Both the position numbers and the translations under genes were made by a program. Below are positions 26,361-33,470 of a DNA stretch of 64,000 nt, piece by piece. Numbering within the stretch: position 1 is the stretch's first letter; the number at the start of each line of letters is the position of its first letter. The DNA is from Mongoliitalea lutea (GTDB lineage Bacteria > Bacteroidota > Bacteroidia > Cytophagales > Cyclobacteriaceae): assembly GCF_014652135.1 (NCBI RefSeq), contig NZ_BMYF01000011.1, positions 1 through 64,000 on the forward strand, in the 5' to 3' direction. The notes below the pieces were generated by a model. That model ran no database searches. It was not told the DNA's origin and saw nothing but the letters and a program-made list of their open reading frames with translations.

Positions 26361-26656
26361 TTCCTCTTTTAGTTAAATCTCTATTTGTATTCTCATTTTA
26401 AAAATCATTCCCGTTAAATACAGCAGCTTTAGTTAGTTTCAAAAGAAATTTTACTTATAAGTAAGGTTGAATAGAGGTAGTTTGAAAAAGTATTTTTAAT
26501 GTGTATTTAATTAATTAAAACTATAATTAATTTATTAAATATTTTGATGTAAAATTTATTATATAAACTTGTTTCTTTCTTTCTTTCTTTGAAAACTTTA
26601 GTAGTTGAAATACTTTAAAGCCGTTAAAAAATTGTTATAACTAAAACATTGCAATT
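26361..26656. other. AT-rich intergenic region with a tetranucleotide repeat
   Basis: Nothing coding is seen. The sequence is very AT-rich. At 26572-26590 there is (TTTC)4 followed by TTT, 66 bp before the start of the secreted-peptide gene. No clear promoter of the TAnnTTTG type was found. Confidence 0.6.
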
Positions 26657-26890
26657 ATGAAAAAATTATCATTTGGTCTCTTTACCGTGTTTTTGTTTGT
26701 TGTGTCGGGTTTCTCTACAGCAGGAGATGTAGACCCTCCAAGTATATCAGCGAAAACTAAGTGTACAGTAAGTTCTAATCCATCTAACAATGTGGGTTAT
26801 TGTGTTCGTTTTTTCACATCAGATCGATGTACTCCAAGGACTAGTGGAACAATTGGTCCAAATTGTGATGGTACCGTTTCTGTTCTTTAA
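26657..26890 (+). CDS. Small secreted four-cysteine peptide
   Basis: 77 residues. A classic Sec signal peptide (MKKLSFGLFTVFLFVVSGFS) is followed by a mature part of about 55 residues with cysteines at 36, 49, 58 and 70, enough for two disulfides. The rest is rich in Ser, Thr, Gly and Pro. No known family is recognised. It stands directly before a DUF4221-like lipoprotein gene. This layout recalls the NVEALA peptides of other Bacteroidetes, which sit next to propeller lipoproteins, but the sequence is not NVEALA. It may be a signal, bacteriocin-like or surface peptide. That is speculation. Confidence 0.7.
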   Translation: MKKLSFGLFTVFLFVVSGFSTAGDVDPPSISAKTKCTVSSNPSNNVGYCVRFFTSDRCTPRTSGTIGPNCDGTVSVL

Positions 26891-26907
26891 TAGTTATAAC
26901 AACAGAA

Positions 26908-26990
26908 GAAAACTACCTTACAAGTTTAATTTTGACACTTTTATCTTTGTGAGGTAAAATACCATAACCATAAATTTTAAGGTAGTTTTC
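26908..26990 (+). promoter_or_regulatory. Inverted repeat flanking a promoter between peptide and lipoprotein genes
   Basis: GAAAACTACCTT (26908-26919) and AAGGTAGTTTTC (26979-26990) are perfect 12-bp inverted repeats, 59 bp apart. A -7-like box TATCTTTG lies between them at 26942-26949. The long loop makes a simple terminator unlikely. Operator pair, attenuator or mobile-element end are options. Confidence 0.55.
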
Positions 26991-27002
26991 CAATAAAATA
27001 AC

Positions 27003-28118
27003 ATGAAACTTCATTATCTAATTTTTATTCTTTTCCTCGTATCCTGTTCAGGCCATCAGGAACGTGCGGGTACAGTCTCCAAAACGGAAATAGTCATACC
27101 ACTTACAGAAAAAGAAAACTTTTATTATCTTTCAATAAGTGTGTCAATCATCGATGGAGAAGCGGTGGTTGCGGTCTACAATATGTGGAATGGTGAGTTG
27201 AGATTGAGCAACTTACAAACTGGAAAGGATTTCTTTAAAATATCTATTCCCTTGGAAGGGCCAAACTCAATTCCCGAGCACTTTTTAGTGAATACCTACA
27301 TTGGGGATGATGGCGTTTTCCTTATTTCAAACGCAGGATCAGTAGTTTATTTATTTAATAAAAGGGGAGATTTGATAGAAACACTCAATCTTCCTGATTT
27401 TGAAGAGGACCATGGATATTTCTACTTTTCTGATGGCAACAAGCTTTTTTTCAACCAAAACAATAAGCTTTATCTCAATTATTTTGCTGGTTTATATCCT
27501 AGTAGGAACCCTAATAAAACGTATCATAGTATACTGAGCCTTTCCTTAGAAGATAAAACATACAAGCATATGGCCCCACTTCCCGAAGAAAATGTAGAAA
27601 AATTTTGGGGAGAAGGACACATGTTACCAGGTCCTTTTGGTATTTATTCAACATATTACCAAGGCTTGATAACAGGCTTTTCAATTTCAAATATTCTTAG
27701 GATTTATAATTTGCAAGGCAGCTTGCTCAAAGAATTGCAGTTAGATCTTATAAACTGGAAGAAACCTATACCAACAGAATTCAACTATGAAGACCTCGCT
27801 TCTTTAAGTCAAGAGGCTATATATGAATTAAGAGCTTACAGTGGTCAGCAGCAAAAAGTTTGGAAAATCCTTGAAATGGAGGAAGGCTTTTTAGTTGAGG
27901 TTCTGCAACCTGATTCGGAAGCAGATTTACCTAGATTTGAGGTATATAAATTTGATAAAGAGTTTAATTTTCTATCAAGCCATGCGTTTTTTGATGACCA
28001 TTATACCTGTTATCAATCATTTGTATTAAACAATAAGTACCACTTGGTTGACCTAAAAGCTTATCAAGAAAATGAGGATGAGTTGAAATTTGGAGTTTTT
28101 GGATTTGAGGATCTTTGA
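27003..28118 (+). CDS. DUF4221-like propeller lipoprotein (copy 2)
   Basis: 371 residues. A lipobox (LFLVSCSG, Cys15) follows a short signal peptide. Blade-like strands recur (YLFNKRGDLIETLNLPD, LRIYNLQGSLLKELQLD), as in a beta-propeller. It aligns loosely with the gene at 23895, including EGPNSI here against DGPNAI there. Function is unknown. It is preceded by a secreted-peptide gene and followed by the remnant of an AAA_14 gene, so the order lipoprotein-array-ATPase occurs twice in this region. Confidence 0.7.
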   Translation: MKLHYLIFILFLVSCSGHQERAGTVSKTEIVIPLTEKENFYYLSISVSIIDGEAVVAVYNMWNGELRLSNLQTGKDFFKISIPLEGPNSIPEHFLVNTYIGDDGVFLISNAGSVVYLFNKRGDLIETLNLPDFEEDHGYFYFSDGNKLFFNQNNKLYLNYFAGLYPSRNPNKTYHSILSLSLEDKTYKHMAPLPEENVEKFWGEGHMLPGPFGIYSTYYQGLITGFSISNILRIYNLQGSLLKELQLDLINWKKPIPTEFNYEDLASLSQEAIYELRAYSGQQQKVWKILEMEEGFLVEVLQPDSEADLPRFEVYKFDKEFNFLSSHAFFDDHYTCYQSFVLNNKYHLVDLKAYQENEDELKFGVFGFEDL

Positions 28119-28205
28119 ATTGAATAATCAAGAGTATGACTATTAGTTGATTAACTCATTTTTTTAAAAAAGTTGTTCGGTCATCAGTTCTACCCATGCG
28201 GACTG

Positions 28206-28291
28206 TTGATTGGATGGGGAATCAATAAACTCTGTAAATTGATTTGTGTTCAAATAAAAAATACAATGAATTTGATTTCTGTATAAATCAA
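28206..28291 (+). promoter_or_regulatory. Three-site palindrome array before the ATPase remnant
   Basis: Three sites of the TTGATTT-N6-AAATCAA type begin at 28206 (TTGATTG...GAATCAA), 28239 (TTGATTT...AAATAAA) and 28272 (TTGATTT...AAATCAA, perfect). The period is exactly 33 bp, the same as before the intact ATPase gene at 25158, and the N6 spacing is kept in all. Confidence 0.75.
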
Positions 28292-28380
28292 TTGAAAAGA
28301 TAAATTCGAAGCATATCGAGAATGCCTCAAAAAATATTTCGAATGTAGGTTATAGGTATTTGTATGAATCCAACAGCGAA
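28292..28380 (+). pseudogene. 5' remnant of a second AAA_14-type ATPase gene
   Basis: Right after the palindrome array the DNA aligns with the start of the intact ATPase gene. GCATATCGAGAATGCCTC here matches GCATATCAAGGAAGCCTC there, and AGGTATTTGTAT matches AGGTATTTGTAC. In protein, the remnant reads EKINSKHIENASKN...YRYLYES against EELLAYQGSLLTF...YRYLYPE. The start codon is lost (ATT in place of ATG) and the similarity stops after about 28 codons, where the convergent gene begins. I infer a duplicated and decayed ATPase gene. Confidence 0.65.
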
Positions 28381-28383
28381 ATG

Positions 28384-29601
28384 TCAGGAATCCAATCTTT
28401 TGATTTGTCCATCCCTCAAAGACTCATTAGCTAGCGCCACAATGATCGCGGTGTCACCTCCGTTCATGACATTGGAATGTGGCAAGGCATTTTCTTCCAT
28501 GCAGCGATAAAAGTCTGTTAAAGCATAAAAACTACCATCTTTCAGGGGTTCATCAATCAAGCGAATGCCTTTTTTGTCTGCCATCCAGTTGAGTTTGGTA
28601 GCCCCAGAGACCCCATCCACTTGTTGGAGTTCGGCTAATTGGTCTGCCTCAGGATAGAAGTAGCCATCATTGAAAAACAATGAGACAGTTCCTTTACTGC
28701 CTCGGATTTTGAAAACATATCCCTCGTGGGCATTGCTGCAAGTAGCACCAAAATTACCCACCATACCGGCTTCTTCATAACGTGCTAATACTTGGACATT
28801 ATCAAAGGTTTCCCGCCCATCTTTGAAGTAGTCAATGCCTCCGGTTGCAAATAGTGTTTGTGGTTTGGTCTCAAAAGCCCAATCAATGAAATCTATCTGA
28901 TGGGATAATAGTTCCGCTGCTAATCCACCAGAGTATTCATGATACATGCGCCAATTGACCTGTCTCTCAAATTCAGGGCTCGGCACAGGTCTTCTCCAGG
29001 TGGTGTTTCTATCCCAGCGAACTTCTATCTGGGTAACTTTTCCCAAATAACCCGAGCGGATATAATCTTTGACTTTGAAGTATAGTGGTGAATACCTGTA
29101 TTGATGGCCAATTTGTATGGTTTGCTTAGAGTACTTGGTGGCAATTTTTTGAAGTTCAAGCGCTTGTTCTGCCGTATGGGTCATGGCCTTCTCCAAGAAG
29201 ACATGTTTCCCTGCTTCCAAACAAGCTTTGGCTTGTTCAAAATGTAGATATAGGGGAGTACTGATGACAATTGCATCAATTGATCTGTCTTCCAGCATCG
29301 CTCGATAATCTTTGTACGATTTTACAGAAGACTCATCAGCGTAGTTTTTTAGATTGGCTAATCTAAAATCCAAGGTATCGCATACGGCTGTGACCTCGAA
29401 TAAATCCGGGAGTTCGTTGAACACTGCATGTAGTCCAGTACCTCTATCTCCATAGCCAAGAATTCCTATGCGGTACTTTTTTTGAAGTCCCTTATGAATA
29501 GCGAATACAGGAATGGTACTTGCCAATCCTAGTACAGCACTTGTCTTTATAAAATCACGTCTTTTCAAGGATACTCTTTTTTTTAAATGTAAGTGAAACA
29601 T
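28384..29601 (-). CDS. Exported Gfo/Idh/MocA-family oxidoreductase (A)
   Basis: 405 residues. The twin-arginine-like signal (LKRRDFIKTSAVLGLAS) means export in folded form, as usual for periplasmic members. The NAD(P)-binding motif is IGILGYGDRGTG. The canonical EKP triad position reads LEKAMTH, so the lysine stays but proline is alanine. GGLAAELLSHQIDFIDW carries the substrate-site His. I start at the ATG at 29601, which has a strong GGGAGGTG ribosome site just before it. An in-frame TTG lies six codons upstream. A terminator separates it from the gene upstream, so it may be expressed at a lower level. The substrate is unknown. Confidence 0.82.
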   Translation of the reverse strand: MFHLHLKKRVSLKRRDFIKTSAVLGLASTIPVFAIHKGLQKKYRIGILGYGDRGTGLHAVFNELPDLFEVTAVCDTLDFRLANLKNYADESSVKSYKDYRAMLEDRSIDAIVISTPLYLHFEQAKACLEAGKHVFLEKAMTHTAEQALELQKIATKYSKQTIQIGHQYRYSPLYFKVKDYIRSGYLGKVTQIEVRWDRNTTWRRPVPSPEFERQVNWRMYHEYSGGLAAELLSHQIDFIDWAFETKPQTLFATGGIDYFKDGRETFDNVQVLARYEEAGMVGNFGATCSNAHEGYVFKIRGSKGTVSLFFNDGYFYPEADQLAELQQVDGVSGATKLNWMADKKGIRLIDEPLKDGSFYALTDFYRCMEENALPHSNVMNGGDTAIIVALANESLRDGQIKRLDS

Positions 29602-29648
29602 TTTCACCTCCCAAACCAACTTTGATAAATGGTTGAAAAGCTAAAAAA

Positions 29649-29672
29649 AGCGCTGAATTTGGGCTCAGCGCT
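29649..29672 (-). terminator. Terminator between the two Gfo/Idh/MocA genes
   Basis: AGCGCTGA (29649-29656) and TCAGCGCT (29665-29672) form a perfect 8-bp stem. On the minus strand it is followed by a run of seven Ts. It lies 12 bp after the stop codon of the gene at 29685. Confidence 0.75.
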
Positions 29673-29684
29673 GATTTTTTAACC

Positions 29685-31034
29685 TTAAAGTTTGGGTTCC
29701 CAGCCCGGTTCGTATGCTCTTCCCCATAGTGCCATTCCTCTACGGTTGTAGATATGGCCATTGCTTGGATTGCAATCAAAGTTTTCCCCGATTCGGGAAG
29801 AGATATTTGCCAAGTGACAAAGGAGTGTACTGATTCTTCCCACTTCAATAGGCGATCTTTGCACAGCTTGCCCTCTGATAGCATCAAAGAAATTCACTAC
29901 GTGTGAGGTACTCATATCGCCTCCCCCACCGAGTGCAGTTCCCCCTTCATCATTGGCTGACTTTACTTCTCGTATGAGTTTGCCATCTCTGTCAAAAAGA
30001 CGATACAATTCTCTATTGACAAATACAGAGCCCTCTGTTCCATAAATTATGGTACCACGTCCACCTCCATACATATCGTAATTGTTGCGGCTTTTTCCAT
30101 CCCACATAATCGTCTTATCTCCTTCAAATTTGAAAGTTGCCAGCATGGTGTCGTACATTTCCCAACCATCATCCTGGAAATGGTATTTTCCTGAATCTAC
30201 CGCTACGTGGTTTGGAAAATCTACCTGTAATGCCCAACGAGCCACATCCAGTTCATGGGTAGCATTGTTGCCCGTTTCAGCCGTTCCAAAATCCCAACCG
30301 TACCAATGCCAATTATAATCCCAGGTATCATGCATGTAAGCTTTACGCGGAGACGGTCCTTGGAATAAATCCCAGTCTAATCCATCGGGCACAGGCGCAG
30401 CTGTTGGGTTAGGGACTCTGCCTCTAGCCATGTTATAAAAGGCTTTGGCCATGTATGGGTTGCCGATAGCTCCATTATGGATTTCTTGGATGATTTCAAT
30501 GGTATGGTCGGAAGAGCGTTGCTGATTGCCCATTTGCACCACTTTTCCATATTTCTGCTGATATTCCACCAACAATTCCCCTTCTCTGGCATTGTGGCTA
30601 CAAGGTTTTTCTACAAACACATGTTTTCCTGTTTCCAAAGCCAACCATGTACCGGGAGCATGCCAATGGTCAGGCGTAGCATTGATAATGGCGTCTACGG
30701 ATTTATCTTCCACCACTTTGAAAAAAGAATTTTCCAGTTTCGGGCTATAGCTCAGTAAGTCTGAAAATCGCTTTCCTGCTTTTTCACGTTGTGAGCGCAT
30801 CACGTCACACAAGTAAGCGACTTGCACGTTGTTGGATGTATTGGTTAAGGCTGGTACAAAAGCACCTAATCTTCGGCCAAGGCCTATGACACCTACATTG
30901 ATTCGGTCATTGGCGCCAATGATCTTGCCATAGCTTTTGGCAGAGAAACCTACAGCTCCCAAGGAACTTAATCCAGCACTCAGAAGTGTACCTTTTTTTA
31001 GAAAATCCCTTCTGGATTGATTATGATTGTTCAT
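29685..31034 (-). CDS. Exported Gfo/Idh/MocA-family oxidoreductase (B)
   Basis: 449 residues. A twin-arginine signal (QSRRDFLKKGTLLSAG) precedes the NAD(P)-binding motif INVGVIGLGRRLG. The triad motif is intact in FVEKPCSHN, and TPDHWHAPG and ATHELDVARW are typical of the long exported members of this family, which include glycoside dehydrogenases and N-acetylgalactosaminidases using NAD. It lies 12 bp after the DUF1080 gene in the same operon. With it, it may oxidise a sugar in the periplasm. That is inferred from context. Confidence 0.85.
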   Translation of the reverse strand: MNNHNQSRRDFLKKGTLLSAGLSSLGAVGFSAKSYGKIIGANDRINVGVIGLGRRLGAFVPALTNTSNNVQVAYLCDVMRSQREKAGKRFSDLLSYSPKLENSFFKVVEDKSVDAIINATPDHWHAPGTWLALETGKHVFVEKPCSHNAREGELLVEYQQKYGKVVQMGNQQRSSDHTIEIIQEIHNGAIGNPYMAKAFYNMARGRVPNPTAAPVPDGLDWDLFQGPSPRKAYMHDTWDYNWHWYGWDFGTAETGNNATHELDVARWALQVDFPNHVAVDSGKYHFQDDGWEMYDTMLATFKFEGDKTIMWDGKSRNNYDMYGGGRGTIIYGTEGSVFVNRELYRLFDRDGKLIREVKSANDEGGTALGGGGDMSTSHVVNFFDAIRGQAVQRSPIEVGRISTLLCHLANISSRIGENFDCNPSNGHIYNRRGMALWGRAYEPGWEPKL

Positions 31035-31046
31035 GTGTATCTTGGG

Positions 31047-32441
31047 TTAGTTTAATTCTTTGATTTTGATATTTTTGAATTTCACTTCGTCTCCATGGTC
31101 TTGAAGTAAGAGGTGTCCCTCAGGTGCTTCTCCAAAGTTTTCCCAGATTTTATACTTGCTTTCACTGACCATTCTTCTGAAATCTTCAGATCCACGCACA
31201 TATTCCAACACTTTCACTCCATTGATAAAATGCTCTACTTTATTGTCAGGGTGTACAACTATTCTGCCTTGGTTCCATTCACCAGGCTTGCGCACATACC
31301 TAGGCTGCTTATCAGCAGTTTTTAAGTCGTACAAAGAAGCCAAAGTTCTGTTACCATCTCGACCATTTTTTGCATCCGGATGATTTTCATCATCCAAGAT
31401 TTGATATTCTAAGCCGATAGCAGAACCTACATTGTTTTCGGATAAGGTTACAAAATATTTCACACCACTATTAGCCCCTTCCGATATATTGAAGTCAAAC
31501 GCTAAGTCGAAAGCACTGAATTTGTCCACTGTAACTATGTCTCCAAAACTCATGGATTCTGACCCATCTGATGCTTCCACCATCAATATTCCCTCTTTGA
31601 TATGCCATCCTTCTTTTGGAAAGTGGTCCTTATAAGCACCAACCCAACCATTGGAAGTCTGACCGTCAAACAATAGCTTCCAGCCGTTTGCTTTTTCAAA
31701 TTCTGTCAATTCATTTACTCCTGTATTTACTACAAATACATCTCCTGTAAATGGAGTTGGTTGTAAGTTTTCAGTTTGCACCCGGATGTTACGGAAATAG
31801 GTTTTTTGTCCTTCATCCTCCAAGTTTCTAATGGAGTGTACCTGCAAACCAATAAAGCCTTTACTATCCATGTCGTCCACCACATAAGCTGCTTCTTGAC
31901 CATTGACCCAAGACTTGATGGTGTTTCCAATGGCTTCAATGCGATAGGTATTCCATTCGCCCATTTTGAAAGCGGCTTTGGCTGCTGGGTTGAGGTCCAG
32001 CGGATACATCCAACCTCTTCTACGCTCATCAAACAAGCCTCCTGACCAAGCACGGTCAGTTGGGTCAGCTTCGATTTGGTAGCCATACACTAAGCCATTG
32101 CCATCCATCGCTTCTGGATCAAACTGTCCGCGGATCATAACCCCGGAGTTAGAGGAGATATGGTTGATTTTCAAATCAAACTCTAGTATAAAATCATCGT
32201 AAAGCTGTTCGGTTATCAGGAAGGTATTGGGTGTGCCATGCTTGGCAATGCCGATGATTTCTCCATCGCTTACTTCAAATGCTGCTTGGCCCATCACAGA
32301 CTTCCAGCCGTTCAGTGTTTCACCATCAAAAATAGATACCCAAGCTTCTTGTTCTTCGGAATTTTCGGTCTGCTTACAAGCAAAAAGAGATAAGATGAGT
32401 CCCAAAAACAGGAAAGCAATCTGTTTGTTATGTGAGGTCAT
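31047..32441 (-). CDS. Double-DUF1080 lipoprotein (3-keto-disaccharide hydrolase-like)
   Basis: 464 residues. A lipobox (LSLFACK, Cys22) anchors it to a membrane. It holds two DUF1080 (PF06439) concanavalin-like domains in tandem, each opening with the usual motif: WVSIFDGETLNGWKS (about 33) and WKLLFDGQTSNGWVG (about 250). DUF1080 proteins are described as 3-keto-glycoside hydrolases or lyases, which act after a dehydrogenase has oxidised carbon 3 of a sugar. The next two genes encode such dehydrogenase-family proteins. A LacI-type site lies about 79 bp upstream at 32520. Confidence 0.82.
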   Translation of the reverse strand: MTSHNKQIAFLFLGLILSLFACKQTENSEEQEAWVSIFDGETLNGWKSVMGQAAFEVSDGEIIGIAKHGTPNTFLITEQLYDDFILEFDLKINHISSNSGVMIRGQFDPEAMDGNGLVYGYQIEADPTDRAWSGGLFDERRRGWMYPLDLNPAAKAAFKMGEWNTYRIEAIGNTIKSWVNGQEAAYVVDDMDSKGFIGLQVHSIRNLEDEGQKTYFRNIRVQTENLQPTPFTGDVFVVNTGVNELTEFEKANGWKLLFDGQTSNGWVGAYKDHFPKEGWHIKEGILMVEASDGSESMSFGDIVTVDKFSAFDLAFDFNISEGANSGVKYFVTLSENNVGSAIGLEYQILDDENHPDAKNGRDGNRTLASLYDLKTADKQPRYVRKPGEWNQGRIVVHPDNKVEHFINGVKVLEYVRGSEDFRRMVSESKYKIWENFGEAPEGHLLLQDHGDEVKFKNIKIKELN

Positions 32442-32518
32442 TGGTTAATTGAGTTTTAGTACTGTGATACAATTTCTTGAAATATTGTGGAAAAAAAGCC
32501 TGAATAAAGGCATTCTTA

Positions 32519-32535
32519 CGAAAACGATTCCGTTT
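32519..32535. promoter_or_regulatory. LacI-type operator-like site before the DUF1080 operon
   Basis: CGAAAACGATTCCGTTT has the CGATT core with near-symmetric AAACG/CCGTTT arms. It is similar to the sites at 34533 and 61628. Confidence 0.5.
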
Positions 32536-32558
32536 ATTGGAGTTTTGGGAGTCATAAA

Positions 32559-33383
32559 TCAAACTCCCGAAAAAGCAGTGTAGCCTCCATCAATGGGAAT
32601 GACTACGCCGGTTACAAAGGCTGAACCTTCATCCAGTAACCAATAAAGCGTAGAAAGCAGGTCTTCCGGTTCACCAAATCTTCCCATAGGTGTTTGATTG
32701 ATGATTTGCTGCCCTCTTGCGGTCAAAGAACCATCTGGGTTGGTCAAAAGAGCTCTATTTTGATCAGCAAGGAAAAAACCTGGTGCCATGGCGTTGACAC
32801 GGATACCTGTTTTGGCAAAGTGTACCGACAGCCACTCGGTAAAGTTGGAGACGGCAGCCTTTGCCCCGCTATAAGCCGAAACTTTTGTCAGTGGTTTGAA
32901 TGCTGAGAGGGATGAAATATTGATGATGGAGCAGCCTTTTCGCCCCACCATATCTCTGGCAAAAACTTGTGTAGGAATCAAGGTCCCTAATAAGTTCAAT
33001 TCGAAAACAAACTTGAATCCGGCAGGATCTAAGTCAAAAAATGTTTTGATACTATCATCGTTGAGGTCTTCCACATCCATAAAAGGTTTATCCGTGGTAC
33101 CTTGAGGATGATTACCTCCTGCTCCATTTATTAATATGTCACAAGGTCCCCAAGTAGCAAGAATTTGCTGATGAACTGCTTCCATAGAAGCTTTATCCAA
33201 TACATTTGCCCCAAAACCTAATACTTCACCTTCGAGTGTTTGTGCAAATTCATCTGCTTCTTGTTGCACAAGTCCGATGATGGCAACTTTGGCCCCTGCT
33301 TTAGCTAGGGATTTGGCCATTGCACCACACAAAACGCCATATCCGCCCGTGATTACTATTACTTTTCCTGAGATTCCTAGCAT
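32559..33383 (-). CDS. SDR-type D-mannonate oxidoreductase (fructuronate reductase)
   Basis: 274 residues. Short-chain dehydrogenase with VITGGYGVLCGAMAKSL as the NAD(P) loop, NGAGGNHPQG near the NNAG position, and the catalytic Ser in INISSLSAF followed by YSGAK (Tyr-x3-Lys). This matches the SDR fructuronate reductases that many Bacteroidetes use in place of the long-chain UxuB. It reduces D-fructuronate to D-mannonate, which UxuA (34617) then dehydrates. An operator-like site lies about 70 bp upstream. The specific substrate is inferred from the uxuA neighbour and family pattern. Confidence 0.83.
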   Translation of the reverse strand: MLGISGKVIVITGGYGVLCGAMAKSLAKAGAKVAIIGLVQQEADEFAQTLEGEVLGFGANVLDKASMEAVHQQILATWGPCDILINGAGGNHPQGTTDKPFMDVEDLNDDSIKTFFDLDPAGFKFVFELNLLGTLIPTQVFARDMVGRKGCSIINISSLSAFKPLTKVSAYSGAKAAVSNFTEWLSVHFAKTGIRVNAMAPGFFLADQNRALLTNPDGSLTARGQQIINQTPMGRFGEPEDLLSTLYWLLDEGSAFVTGVVIPIDGGYTAFSGV

Positions 33384-33452
33384 CGTTAATAGGTTTATTG
33401 TTTAGTCAAAGTTGTCCAATAAAACCCATCTCCTCCAATTCTTTAGATGAAA

Positions 33453-33470
33453 TTTGCGCAATCGATTCCA
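33453..33470. promoter_or_regulatory. LacI-type operator-like site before the fructuronate reductase gene
   Basis: TTTGCGCAATCGATTCCA, whose reverse complement has the AATCGATTGCGCAA core seen before susC. It lies just 3' of the lacI-family gene that ends at 33471. Confidence 0.6.

Noticed and set aside
26908-26990. Simple intrinsic terminator after the peptide gene
   Set aside because: The loop of 59 bases is too long, no T run follows the second arm, and a promoter-like box lies between the arms.
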